Shown here: positions 14,190 to 21,539 of the stretch, in pieces | How the letters are laid out: each line of letters begins with the position of its first letter | How positions within the stretch are numbered: position 1 is the first letter of the stretch | Assembly: GCA_023423995.1 (NCBI GenBank) | Contig: JAFAEL010000251.1 | Span: 1-28,788 of the forward strand | Length of the DNA stretch: 28,788 nt | Direction of reading: 5' to 3' | Source: Pseudomonadota bacterium | GTDB taxonomy: Bacteria > Pseudomonadota > Alphaproteobacteria > Rhizobiales > Beijerinckiaceae | Notes under the pieces: model-generated | The model's database searches: none | Told to the model about the DNA's origin: nothing | The model's input: only the letters and a program-made list of their open reading frames with translations | Position numbers and translations under genes: made by a program

Positions 14190-14990
14190 GTGCGGATGAT
14201 CAGGGTCGGAATTGGCGGCTGGACCTTCGCTCCCTGGTGCGGGACCTTCTACCCCAAGGGCCTGCCGCATGCCCGTGAGCTGGAGCATGCGAGCCGGCAC
14301 GTCACCGCCATCGAGATCAACGGCACCTTCTACCGCACCCAATCGCCCGAGAGCTTTCGCAAGTGGGCGGCCGAGACGCCGGAGAACTTCGTCTTCTCGG
14401 TGAAGGGCCACCGCTTCGTCACTAACCGCAAGAAGCTCGCCGAGGCGGGCGACGCGGTGGAGACCTTCATCGGCTCCGGCGTGCTGGAACTCGGCGACAA
14501 GCTCGGCCCGCTGCTCTGGCAGTTGGCCCCGACCAAGAAGTTCGAGCCGGAGGATATCGACGCCTTCCTCCGGCTCCTGCCGAAGGAGCGCGGCGGCCGC
14601 CCGCTTCGGCATGCGCTCGAGGTCAGGCACGAGACATTCCTGACGCCCGACCTCGTCGAGATCCTGCGGCGGCACGGGGTGCCGGTCGTCTTTGCCGAGT
14701 CGGACGACTACCCGGCGATCGCCGACCCGGTCGGCGACTTCGTCTATGCGCGCCTCCAGCGCTGCCGGGAGGCGGAGCCGGACGGGTATTCCCCGGCCGA
14801 GCTCGATCTCTGGGCCGGGCGGGCCAAGGCCTGGGAGCGGGGCGAGGCGCCCGAGGGGCTGCCCTCGCTGTCGAATACGGCTCCGGAGACGACGAAGCGG
14901 GACGTCTTCGTGTTCTTCATCGCGGGCGACAAGGTCCGCGCCCCGATGGCCGCGCAGGCGCTGCTGAAGCGGCTCCAGCCGCCTGCTTGA
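14190..14990 (+). CDS. DUF72 domain protein
   Basis: TIM-barrel-like protein of 266 aa in the DUF72 (YecE-like) family. The N-terminus RVGIGGWTFAPWCGTFYP is the family hallmark. It is followed by AIEINGTFYRTQSPESFRKWAAETPENFVFSVKGHRFVTN and, later, RHALEVRHETF and a C-terminal DVFVFFIAGDKVRAPMAAQAL (quoted in parts). GTG at 14190 has GGAG five to six bases upstream; the ATG two codons later (14196) is an equally possible start. Biochemical function of DUF72 is not established. It is followed by the GYD-domain gene on the same strand after about 150 bp of GC-rich spacer containing short hairpins, so they may be separate transcripts. Confidence 0.9.
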   Translation: MRMIRVGIGGWTFAPWCGTFYPKGLPHARELEHASRHVTAIEINGTFYRTQSPESFRKWAAETPENFVFSVKGHRFVTNRKKLAEAGDAVETFIGSGVLELGDKLGPLLWQLAPTKKFEPEDIDAFLRLLPKERGGRPLRHALEVRHETFLTPDLVEILRRHGVPVVFAESDDYPAIADPVGDFVYARLQRCREAEPDGYSPAELDLWAGRAKAWERGEAPEGLPSLSNTAPETTKRDVFVFFIAGDKVRAPMAAQALLKRLQPPA

Positions 14991-15142
14991 CACCGCCGGC
15001 GCCCGGGCGGAGGCTCCGGCCCGCGCATCCCGGAATGCGGATGCGGCGACGGGCAGGCCGGCCTGTCGGCAGGCCGGGAGCGGGGCGGACCCGCATCGCC
15101 TCGCTCATCTCCACCCTGCCCGGAACCGGGAGGAGGAGAGCC

Positions 15143-15436
15143 ATGTCGACTTACATCGTGCTGGCGAACTGGACCGACCAGGGCCTTCGTTCCGTGAAGG
15201 ATTCCCCGAAGCGCCTCGATGCGGCCCGCAAGGCGGCGGAAGCGCTCGGCGGCGGCATCAAGGGATTCTACCTCACCATGGGCGATTACGACATGGTGCT
15301 CCTGGCGGAAGCGCCGGACGATGCCACCTTCGCGCGGTTCACGCTGGAGCTCGCCATGATGGGCAATATCCGCACCCGCACCCTGAAGGCGTTCCCGGAG
15401 GCGGCCTACCGGGAGATCATCGCGTCCTTCTCGTGA
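15143..15436 (+). CDS. GYD domain-containing protein
   Basis: Small protein of 97 aa (GYD family, PF08734), a ferredoxin-like alpha/beta fold. The name-giving motif is present in YLTMGDYDMVLLAEAPDD, and the N-terminus YIVLANWTDQGLRSVKDSPKRL is typical. The ATG at 15143 is preceded by a strong GGAGGAGAG. The family occurs widely in proteobacteria, often as a stand-alone gene, and its role is not known. The stop is followed by a copy of the palindromic intergenic repeat that separates it from the convergent ABC-F gene. Confidence 0.92.
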   Translation: MSTYIVLANWTDQGLRSVKDSPKRLDAARKAAEALGGGIKGFYLTMGDYDMVLLAEAPDDATFARFTLELAMMGNIRTRTLKAFPEAAYREIIASFS

Positions 15437-15454
15437 CCTCGAACCGGCCCGCCG

Positions 15455-15520
15455 CCCGCACCGGCGAAAGCCGGTGCCCCGCGTGGGATTGTGGATCCCG
15501 GCTTGCGCCGGGATGAGCGG
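15455..15520. repeat. Palindromic intergenic repeat, copy 1
   Basis: Two hairpins in tandem: CACCGGCGAAAGCCGGTG, then ATCCCGGCTTGCGCCGGGAT followed by GAGCGG. The same two-hairpin unit recurs at 17261, 17453 and 17871. It lies between convergent genes, where it might also slow transcription. Confidence 0.85.
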
Positions 15521-15529
15521 GCGAGCCTG

Positions 15530-17152
15530 TCAGTGTCGGAGGCCGGGCGCCTCCTGGCCGGTGCGGGCGACGTATTCGGTGTAGCCGCCGCCATAGAGGT
15601 GCGGGCCCTCGTCGGTCAGCTCCAGCACGCGGTTCGACAGCGCGGCGAGGAAGTGCCGGTCGTGGCTGACGAACAGCATGGTGCCCTCGAAATTCGCAAG
15701 CGCCGCGATCAGCATCTCCTTCGTGGCGATATCGAGGTGGTTGGTCGGCTCGTCGAGCACCAGGAAGTTCGGCGGGTCGTAGAGCATCTTGGCCATCACG
15801 AGCCGCGCCTTCTCCCCGCCCGAGAGCACGCGGCAGCGCTTCTCCACGTCGTCGCCCGAGAAGCCGAAGCAGCCGGCGAGCGCCCGCAATGACCCCTGGC
15901 CGGCCTGCGGGAACGAATCCTGCAGCGTCTCGAACACCGTGCGCTCGCCCTCGAGCAGGTCCATGGCGTGCTGCGCGAAATAGCCGAGTTTGACGCTCGC
16001 CCCGATCGACACCGATCCTTCGTCCGGCTCGGTCGTCCCTGTGACGAGCTTCAGGAGCGTCGACTTGCCGGCCCCGTTCACGCCCATCACGCACCAGCGC
16101 TCGCGCCGGCGGATGCCGAAATCGAGCCCCTCGTAGATGATCCGCGAGCCATAGGCCTTGTGCACGCCCTTCAGGCTCACGACGTCGTCGCCCGAGCGTG
16201 GCGCCGGGGGAAAATCGAACGCCACGGAGACGCGCCGCTTCGGCGGCTCGACGCGCTCGATCTTGTCGAGCTTCTTCACCCGGCTCTGCACCTGCGCGGC
16301 ATGGGAGGCGCGCGCCTTGAAGCGCTCGATGAAGGCGATCTCCTTGGCCAGCATCGCCTGCTGGCGCTCGAACTGCGCCTGTTTCTGCGCTTCCGCGAGC
16401 GCGCGCTGGCCCTCGTAGAATTCGTAATTGCCCGAATAGGTCGTGAGCTCGCCGCCCTCGATCTCGATGATCTTGGTCACGACGCGGTTCATGAAGGCGC
16501 GGTCGTGCGAGGTCATCAGCAGTGCGCCGTCGAAGCCCTTGAGGAAGCTTTCGAGCCAGATCAGGCTTTCGAGGTCCAGGTGGTTCGATGGCTCGTCGAG
16601 CAGCATCACGTCCGGCTTCATCAGCAGGATGCGGGCGAGGGCGACGCGCATCTTCCAGCCGCCCGAGAGCGCCCCGACATCGCCGTCCATCATCTCCTGG
16701 CTGAAGGAGAGTCCGTCCAGCACCTCGCGCGCCCGGCCCTCGAGCGCATAGCCGTCCAGCTCCTCGAACCGCGCCTGCACCTCGCCGTAGCGCTCGATGA
16801 TGGCGTCCATCTCGTCGGCCCGCTCGGGATCCGCCATGGCGGATTCGAGCTCGCGCAGCTCCGCCGCGACCGCGCTCACCGGCCCCGCGCCCTCCATCAC
16901 CTCCGCGACCGCGCTGCGGCCGGACATCTCGCCGACATCCTGGCTGAAATACCCGATCGTGATGCCGCGATCGCTCGAGACCTGCCCCTCGTCCGGGGGC
17001 TCCTCGCCCGTGATCATGCGGAACAGGGTGGTCTTGCCGGCGCCGTTCGGCCCCACGAGCCCGACCTTCTCGCCCCGCTGCAGCGCGGCCGAGGCCTCGA
17101 TGAAGACGATCTGCTTCCCGTTCTGCTTACCGATCCTGTCGAGACGTATCAT
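15530..17152 (-). CDS. ABC-F family ATP-binding protein (YbiT/EttA-like)
   Basis: Soluble protein of 540 aa with two ABC ATPase domains and no membrane segment. Members act on the ribosome as translation factors or, in some lineages, antibiotic-resistance proteins. Domain 1 has Walker A GPNGAGKTT (34-42), signature ALSGGWKMRVALARIL (161-176) and Walker B LLDEPSNHLD. The charged inter-domain linker spans about 243-305 (P-site tRNA interaction motif region). Domain 2 has GVNGAGKST (357-365), VLSGGEKARLVMAKML (442-457) and VLDEPTNHLD. Both domains look catalytically complete. Length and linker resemble YbiT more than Uup, which has a C-terminal coiled coil absent here. The start ATG 17152 begins at the conserved IRLDRIGK. 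It stands alone between two repeat regions. Confidence 0.93.
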   Translation of the reverse strand: MIRLDRIGKQNGKQIVFIEASAALQRGEKVGLVGPNGAGKTTLFRMITGEEPPDEGQVSSDRGITIGYFSQDVGEMSGRSAVAEVMEGAGPVSAVAAELRELESAMADPERADEMDAIIERYGEVQARFEELDGYALEGRAREVLDGLSFSQEMMDGDVGALSGGWKMRVALARILLMKPDVMLLDEPSNHLDLESLIWLESFLKGFDGALLMTSHDRAFMNRVVTKIIEIEGGELTTYSGNYEFYEGQRALAEAQKQAQFERQQAMLAKEIAFIERFKARASHAAQVQSRVKKLDKIERVEPPKRRVSVAFDFPPAPRSGDDVVSLKGVHKAYGSRIIYEGLDFGIRRRERWCVMGVNGAGKSTLLKLVTGTTEPDEGSVSIGASVKLGYFAQHAMDLLEGERTVFETLQDSFPQAGQGSLRALAGCFGFSGDDVEKRCRVLSGGEKARLVMAKMLYDPPNFLVLDEPTNHLDIATKEMLIAALANFEGTMLFVSHDRHFLAALSNRVLELTDEGPHLYGGGYTEYVARTGQEAPGLRH

Positions 17153-17260
17153 TCTTGCGGTGCTTCAGGTTCCGAGCTGTTGCGGGGTCACTAGGCGAGA
17201 TGCTGCAACTGCGAAAGGGGAGGGGATGCCGCGTATCCCTCCCCCCGCTCGACCTCCGCC

Positions 17261-17339
17261 CCGCTCACACCGGCGCAAGCCGGTGGCCGGGGGGGCTGAT
17301 GCGTCGGCTGGATCCCGGCTTCCGCCGGGATGAGCGGAG
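17261..17339. repeat. Palindromic intergenic repeat, copy 2
   Basis: CACCGGCGCAAGCCGGTG and GATCCCGGCTTCCGCCGGGATGAGCGG, about 25 bp apart, match copy 1 in order and orientation. Confidence 0.85.
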
Positions 17340-17354
17340 AGGCGGGCGCGTCTC

Positions 17355-17412
17355 CCCTCCCCCTCGTGGGGAGGGGCCGAGTCGAAGCGCAGCTTCGAAC
17401 CGGGGTGGGGGG
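17355..17412. repeat. CCCTCCCC-type intergenic repeat, copy 1
   Basis: CCTCCCC-CTCGT-GGGGAGG hairpin followed by a second small palindrome (GAAGCGCAGCTTC) and GGGGTGGGG. Related modules occur at 17956 and 18016. Confidence 0.7.
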
Positions 17413-17452
17413 CGTCCCGCCTTGAAGCGGGTGCCAAGCGGAGCTGGCCTTG

Positions 17453-17520
17453 CCCGCTCACACCGGCGAAAGCCGGTGCCCATGGGGGCTGGATCCCGGC
17501 TTGCGCCGGGATGAGCGGCT
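17453..17520. repeat. Palindromic intergenic repeat, copy 3
   Basis: CACCGGCGAAAGCCGGTG and ATCCCGGCTTGCGCCGGGAT are identical to the hairpins of copy 1; only the spacer differs. Confidence 0.85.
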
Positions 17521-17597
17521 GATGGGCACGCGCCGTCCGTCCCCGGTCCGAGGTCGGTCACCACGAGTGCGTTCAAAGAGCCTTCCCGAAATCCTGT

Positions 17598-17860
17598 GAG
17601 GGAGCGGGATGCCGGTTCACCGGCCTTCGTTTTGTAGAGCGCTATGTCGGGTGGGTGCTCAGGTCCCTCCCGGCATCCCGCGACGGTCTTTTCGGCCCCA
17701 TGGGCACACGCCCGGTCAGCCGCCCGGGCGCCGCGGTTTCCCGAACCGCGACCTCGGGACCCGCCCTCCCCTCCGACAACGGTGCCCGGTGTCGACCGCC
17801 GTTCCCTCGCCGGAGAGGAGTTCAGGACTAAAATCATAATAGGAAGATATTGTCAAGTGC
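17598..17860. other. Structured block with 12-bp inverted repeat and AT-rich promoter-like island
   Basis: GCGGGATGCCGG (17604-17615) is perfectly complementary to CCGGCATCCCGC (17670-17681), and a nested GCCGG-TTCA-CCGGC hairpin overlaps the left arm. To the right, at 17826-17856, a sharply AT-rich stretch carries TTGACA on the minus strand (17856-17851) followed by TATTATGATTTTA. No conserved core of tmRNA, RNase P, SRP RNA or a common riboswitch is visible. It may be a structured leftward RNA or a longer repeat of the genome. Confidence 0.35.
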
Positions 17861-17870
17861 GACCGCGCCG

Positions 17871-17940
17871 CCGCTCGCACCGGCGGAAGCCGGTGCCCAG
17901 CCGCCCGCCCTGGATCCCGGCTTTCGCCGGGATGAACGGG
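17871..17940. repeat. Palindromic intergenic repeat, copy 4
   Basis: GCACCGGCGGAAGCCGGTGC and ATCCCGGCTTTCGCCGGGAT, same order and orientation as the other copies, with small loop changes. Confidence 0.85.
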
Positions 17941-17955
17941 AGGCGCCGCCGCGCT

Positions 17956-18076
17956 CCCTCTCCCCAGCGGGGAGAGGGCTGGGGTGAGGGGAAGAGCGTT
18001 GTCCGGAGAGGGCGCCCCCCTCACCCGCCACCGGTCTCCGCCCGGTGGCGACCTCTCCCCGCCGGGGAGAGGTGAG
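17956..18076. repeat. CTCTCCCC/GGGGAGAG intergenic repeats, copies 2 and 3
   Basis: CCCTCTCCCC-AG-CGGGGAGAGGG with a GGGGTGAGGGG tail (17956-17996). About 20 bp later comes CCCCTCACCC, a CCACCGG...CCGGTGG hairpin and CCTCTCCCC-GCC-GGGGAGAGG with GTGAG (18016-18076). The CCCCTCACC and GGTGAGGGG ends are mutually complementary, so the pair can also fold together. Confidence 0.75.
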
Positions 18077-18277
18077 GCCGTCGCGCTCCGACTGCCAGCC
18101 CCGGTACCTCCAGCGCCTCCGGCCGGGAATGACAGTGGCGTAAGGGGCGCGGGCAGCGTGCTCCGAGACGCTCCCGGCACACGCTCCGGGGTCCCCCGGT
18201 ATGACGAATGTGGGAGTTGCGGCCCCTCCGGCCGGGAACAACAATGGATGCCGCCCAAGTCCGATCGGAGGACCCGC

Positions 18278-18931
18278 ATGCTGCCCGTCGATGTCCAGAA
18301 GCGCCTCTATGCCGCCGTCCTGTCCGACGTGCTCGACGGCATGGGGCTTCGAAACCAGGCCATGCGGCCCTTCGTGCGGCCGCTGGACGAGGCGCAGATC
18401 CTGTTCGGGCGGGCCAGGACCGGGCTCTACATGCCGGTCTATTCCGTGCGCGAGGGCGAAAACCCCTATGACGTCGAGATCGCGCTCGTGGACGACCTCA
18501 GGGAAGGCGACGTCGCGGTCTTCGCCTGCGGCGGGCCGACCGATCGCATCGCGCCCTGGGGCGAATTGCTGACCACCGCCGCCCGCGCCCGCGGCGCCGC
18601 CGGCTGCGTCACGGACGGCCTCGTGCGCGACATCCGGGCCATCCGCGCCACGGGCTTCCCGGTCTTCCACGGCGGCATCGGCCCGCTGGATTCAAAAGGC
18701 CGCGGCAAGATGATGGAGGCCGACGTGCCGGTCGAATGCGGCGGCGTCCTGGTCCACCCGGGCGACTGGGTCTTCGGCGACGCCGACGGCGTCGTGGTCA
18801 TCCCCGCCTCCGCCGCCTCCGAAGCTTTTTCAGTCGCCCTCGCCAAGATCGACAGCGAGACCACCACCCGCGACGAACTCGCCGCGGGCGCGAAGCTGGC
18901 GGATGTGTTTCGGCGGCATGGGGTTTTGTAG
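18278..18931 (+). CDS. RraA family protein (4-hydroxy-4-methyl-2-oxoglutarate aldolase-like)
   Basis: Protein of 217 aa in the RraA/HMG-aldolase superfamily. The metal and substrate-site motifs are visible: GELLTTAARARGAAG (95-109), DGLVRD (113-118) and the C-terminal VHPGDWVFGDADGVVVIP. Many members cleave 4-carboxy-4-hydroxy-2-oxoadipate or related keto acids; others regulate RNase E. The intact G-D-x20-R-D style active site points to the aldolase/decarboxylase type, but this is inference. ATG at 18278 has GGAGG at 6-7 bases upstream and is preferred over an in-frame ATG 30 bases earlier. The gene follows the repeat-rich spacer, and no catabolic operon surrounds it. Confidence 0.88.
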   Translation: MLPVDVQKRLYAAVLSDVLDGMGLRNQAMRPFVRPLDEAQILFGRARTGLYMPVYSVREGENPYDVEIALVDDLREGDVAVFACGGPTDRIAPWGELLTTAARARGAAGCVTDGLVRDIRAIRATGFPVFHGGIGPLDSKGRGKMMEADVPVECGGVLVHPGDWVFGDADGVVVIPASAASEAFSVALAKIDSETTTRDELAAGAKLADVFRRHGVL

Positions 18932-19125
18932 GGGGAGCCGAACGGCGATCGGCGAATGCCGAGCCAACCCCAAGCCCCGCTGATCCATGCGCAGGTACAT
19001 TGGGTCGGCGCTGCCCGAGATGGGTGGCGAGCAGTCCTTCCGGGGAGATAGCTCCTCCCTGTTTGAGGTGGCTGACACGACGCCGTAAATTCCTGTGGTC
19101 CATGCGATCAGCAGAAGCCAAATCA
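18932..19125. other. Spacer between the RraA-like and GST genes
   Basis: No supported gene. A minus-strand frame here reads WLLLIAWTTGIYGVVSAT, which is membrane-like, but it has no ribosome site and runs antisense into the RraA-like gene, so I do not call it. Confidence 0.4.
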
Positions 19126-19770
19126 ATGACCCTGACGATCTACGACTGGCACAATGGCCCCTATCCAGCACGCGTTCGCATCGCGTTGGCGGAGCTAGGC
19201 TTGCAGTCTCAGGCGCGCTTCATCTCGGTTGATCTGCGAAAGGGCGAGCACAAGACGGAGGAGTTCCGCGCGAAGAACTACTCCGGCACGCTGCCCGTGC
19301 TCGAACTCGGCGACGGCACGCTCATCGCCGAATGCACGGCTATAACCGAGTACCTCGACGCGCTCGACGGCAGGTCTTTGCTGACGGGGAAAACTCCCCG
19401 CGAGAAGGGCGTCATTCACATGATGAGCAAACGTGCCGAACTGGAGGTTCTCGACGCGATCAGCATCTATTTTCACCACGCCACACCCGGTCTCGGTCCC
19501 CACGTGGAAGTCTACCAAAACCACGAGTGGGGATTGTATCAGCGCGACAAGGCCCTGCGCGGAATGCGGTACTTCGATGCCGTCCTGCGAGGGCAGGCCT
19601 TCGTTGCCGGCGATTGCTTCTCGATGGCGGACATCACGCTCGTAGGGGGCATGATCTTCGCCGCGCTGCTCAAGGTTCCCGTGCCGGACGAATGCGAGGC
19701 TCTGATGGCCTGGCACGCCAGGATGCAGGAACGCCCGAGCGTACAGAACTGGCGAACGATGTCGGCGTGA
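19126..19770 (+). CDS. Glutathione S-transferase family protein
   Basis: GST of 214 aa. The thioredoxin-like N-domain starts TIYDWHNGPYPARVRIALAELGL and contains KNYSGTLPVLELGDGTLIAECTAITEYLD, with the cis-Pro at TLPVL and the gamma-site EC(T)AI where ES is usual. The helical C-domain includes GLYQRDKALRGMRYFDAVL and the N-capping box FSMADITL. ATG at 19126 begins at the conserved strand; an ATG eight codons earlier is possible, and neither has a strong ribosome site. The active-site segment around HNGPYPARV does not allow subclass assignment. It differs clearly from the YfcG-like GST at 11088. Confidence 0.88.
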   Translation: MTLTIYDWHNGPYPARVRIALAELGLQSQARFISVDLRKGEHKTEEFRAKNYSGTLPVLELGDGTLIAECTAITEYLDALDGRSLLTGKTPREKGVIHMMSKRAELEVLDAISIYFHHATPGLGPHVEVYQNHEWGLYQRDKALRGMRYFDAVLRGQAFVAGDCFSMADITLVGGMIFAALLKVPVPDECEALMAWHARMQERPSVQNWRTMSA

Positions 19771-19790
19771 ATGTGCGGGAAGGGTGGGAG

Positions 19791-19815
19791 AGCGGACCTG
19801 CCAAATCGGTCCGCT
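19791..19815. terminator. Hairpin between convergent GST and hypothetical genes
   Basis: AGCGGACC and GGTCCGCT form a perfect 8-bp stem with a 9-base loop, 20 bases after the GST stop and touching the stop of the opposite gene. There is no T-run, so termination on either strand is possible but unproven. Confidence 0.45.
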
Positions 19816-20069
19816 CAGCCCGTCGTGCGTGTTGCCTCGATCTGCTCAAGAAGCCACGCCAGACGACCTCGCTTGTCGCGCTCATAAGCTGGGTCTTTGA
19901 GCCGAATGTCCTGATCAGACACCCATTGATGAAGTTCCAGCCAAGCCTTCCTAGCTGTTCGCTCCGCAGCGCCGAACTCCTCCCACGTTATGTTAGGGAG
20001 AGCTTCGTCAGCTACCGTTCCTCCGGCAGCGATTTGCCTCAGAGCGTCGGTGAGCGGAATGGAGTTCAC
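19815..20069 (-). CDS. Hypothetical protein (84 aa)
   Basis: The start is GTG at 20069, preceded by a strong GGGGGGAGGA ribosome site. The product begins NSIPLTDALRQIAAGGTVADEALP and continues as a charged, Trp-containing helical sequence (WEEFGAAERTARKAWLELHQWVSDQD). No signal peptide or membrane segment is present. The amino-acid pattern looks like a real folded protein, but I recognise no family. It is convergent with the GST gene and bordered by the two copies of the AATGT repeat. Confidence 0.6.
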   Translation of the reverse strand: MNSIPLTDALRQIAAGGTVADEALPNITWEEFGAAERTARKAWLELHQWVSDQDIRLKDPAYERDKRGRLAWLLEQIEATRTTG

Positions 20070-20191
20070 CTATCTGTCCTCCCCCCGAGTGGATAACGCT
20101 GAGTGGAGGCCGACCTTTCACAAGACCATCCGCCGCGATTTCCCATTCTGACGCTGAGCCGAATGTCCGAGAAGGGTGGAAAGCGGACGTG

Positions 20192-20434
20192 CTATTCGCG
20201 TGTCGGCCGCCTCCCTTCTGGCTCCACGACCACCGCCCCGGAGTTGAGGCGGCGATGGTCCACCTGCGCTCCCTCCCGGGTGAGGTCACGCTTCAGAAGT
20301 CCGTCGAACAAGAATGGCCGCCCTTCGGTCACGCTCGTTCCGATCACGGGGCGAGACTTCTCGGACGAAGCATCTTGCGCACCGACCGGCGTCGCAGCCA
20401 GCGCGACTGCGCACCCGATTGCCAACCTCGACAT
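20192..20434 (-). CDS. Small exported hypothetical protein (80 aa)
   Basis: ATG at 20434 is preceded by GGAGG at 8 bases. The N-terminus MSRLAIGCAVALAATPVGA-QDASS is a clear signal peptide with a cleavage site after Ala-19. The mature part, about 60 residues, is polar and basic (GRPFLFDGLLKRDLTREGAQVDHRRLNSGAVVV), so a periplasmic or secreted product is expected. No family recognised. It lies 61 bases downstream of the 100-aa gene on the same strand. Confidence 0.6.
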   Translation of the reverse strand: MSRLAIGCAVALAATPVGAQDASSEKSRPVIGTSVTEGRPFLFDGLLKRDLTREGAQVDHRRLNSGAVVVEPEGRRPTRE

Positions 20435-20495
20435 GCTGACCGCCTCCATTCCCCAGCCCATAGTAATAGCTGTCAGGCAAGGCCGCAAAGGGTGG

Positions 20496-20798
20496 CTAGT
20501 TGACGTTCCGTCTAGACAGCGGGTCGTCGTAGACAATCACGGCACATGGACCAGTTTGCGCCCGTTCGGCTGCTTGACGAAGATCGTCGTCACTGATTTC
20601 CGAAGCGCGGCCGGTCACGTCCTTTGCTGCGCCAACACAGCAATTGGACCACCCTTCATCTGCAAGAAATTTCGTTACTGTCTCTCTGGCCTGACCGATG
20701 TCGTCAGCCTCGACAAAAGCCAACATCGCTCGACGATCGCCTTTGTGACGCCCGGACACGTTGTAGGCATCTGCCTCTACCTTTATCGCCAGCAGCAT
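20496..20798 (-). CDS. Hypothetical protein (100 aa)
   Basis: Begins MLLAIKVEADAYNVSGRHKG and continues with an amphipathic helix (ADDIGQARETVTKFLADEGW), SNCCVGAAKDVTGRASEISDDDLRQAAE and a final strand AVIVYDDP. The alternating alpha/beta pattern suggests a compact cytosolic domain. The start ATG 20798 has only a weak ribosome site. I recognise no characterised family. The nearby exported-protein gene may share its transcript. Confidence 0.55.
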   Translation of the reverse strand: MLLAIKVEADAYNVSGRHKGDRRAMLAFVEADDIGQARETVTKFLADEGWSNCCVGAAKDVTGRASEISDDDLRQAAERAQTGPCAVIVYDDPLSRRNVN

Positions 20799-21086
20799 CG
20801 CTTAGGCCATCCATTGCCGATTGATAGTGGCCCGAGCACGTTTCAGGTCCGCTCAGGGTCGATAACGGACGGGTAGCCCCGTCACTCAACACTCTTCCGC
20901 ACTTGCGCCTCAACCTCCGTCACGCTTGCGCGCATCGAAGAGCGGGAGAGAGCCGGCTTCCCGGCCGCCGAGCAACCGCCCTGGAACGCTCAGGCAGCCG
21001 GGCTGCTCGCGCGACGATCTCTTCGGATTTGGCCAGGCAGCGCTCCGCCCGGCAGCAACACGAAGTCGCGTCGCCTCAAAGCCTGC
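20799..21086. other. Spacer without recognised genes
   Basis: About 290 bp between the 100-aa gene and the YdeI-like gene. No frame has both a ribosome site and protein-like composition, and no hairpin with a T-run was seen. Confidence 0.4.
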
Positions 21087-21401
21087 CTAAGAGGCGTTCT
21101 TTTCTCGCCGGGCGATCAGGACGGCCTGCTGCCAGCGGCCCGGGGGCTTGTCGGTGCGGTGGATGCAGCCTGGCCAGCAGCAGGGCCGCTTCTTGCCTTC
21201 CAACAATTCGTCGCGGGTCCGGGCGATGCGGCGCTGGCGCGTCGCCGGCTGCTTCGCGTCGTCGACCCAGCAGATGAACTCGTTCCGGCCGAGCGGCGTC
21301 AGGCTTTCCCAGAGCGCGAAGAGCGTCGGGTCCGAAAGCAGGGCAGCCTGGAGGTCTTCACCTGCCTGATGGACGGTTCCATGCGGGAAAGCGTTCGCCA
21401 C
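21087..21401 (-). CDS. YdeI/OmpD-associated (OmdA) domain protein
   Basis: Protein of 104 aa matching the C-terminal OmdA domain (PF13376) of YdeI-type proteins: LWESLTPLGRNEFICWVDDAKQ followed by PATRQRRIARTRDELLEGKKRPCCWPGC. Full YdeI proteins are about 190 aa with an N-terminal DUF1801/DUF1905 domain; this is the short stand-alone form that also occurs in alphaproteobacteria. The GTG at 21401 has GGAGG 4 bases upstream, slightly close; no better start exists before the conserved part. The CCWPGC cluster is typical for the short form. YdeI is linked to peptide/polymyxin tolerance in enterobacteria, but no such role can be assumed here. Confidence 0.82.
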   Translation of the reverse strand: MANAFPHGTVHQAGEDLQAALLSDPTLFALWESLTPLGRNEFICWVDDAKQPATRQRRIARTRDELLEGKKRPCCWPGCIHRTDKPPGRWQQAVLIARREKNAS

Positions 21402-21539
21402 GAAGCCTCCAGGCAGTCGCCGTCACGGGACAGGACGGCGTCGCTGCGCCCTGGATACCGGAGTGTCCGGGTCGGGTCGAGAACGGGGCGGCCGGATGCG
21501 ACCTCACGCGGAGGCCACCCAGCCGCGCCCGGGCGCCGA

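Larger units (their letters stand above)
17153..18277. other. 1.1-kb gene-free region made of intergenic repeats
   Basis: No convincing gene is present between the ABC-F start and the RraA start. Open frames here translate the palindromic repeats (RSSRRKPGS, FAGM and similar) and are not coding. The region holds three copies of the two-hairpin repeat, three copies of a CTCTCCCC/GGGGAGAG repeat, a central block with a long inverted repeat, and an AT-rich island at 17826-17856. Confidence 0.8.
19769..20188. repeat. Two copies of an AATGTnCG-GAAGGGTGG-GCGGAC motif
   Basis: Copy 1 at 19769-19797 and copy 2 at 20160-20188 share AATGT-CG-GAAGGGTGG and end in AGCGGAC, in the same orientation. They flank the 84-aa gene. 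In copy 2, GTCCG and CGGAC form a short hairpin. GAGCCGAATGTCC also occurs at 19899 and 20156. Confidence 0.45.

Noticed and set aside
15968..17194. Plus-strand frame of about 400 codons
   Set aside because: Antisense to the ABC-F gene; no recognisable protein sequence.
17265..17837. Minus-strand frame of 190 codons through the repeat region
   Set aside because: It translates the palindromic repeats (RSSRRKPGS) and has no ribosome site; not coding.
17700..17860. Cobalamin or other common riboswitch, SRP RNA, RNase P or tmRNA in the structured block
   Set aside because: None of the conserved cores of these RNAs could be found on either strand.
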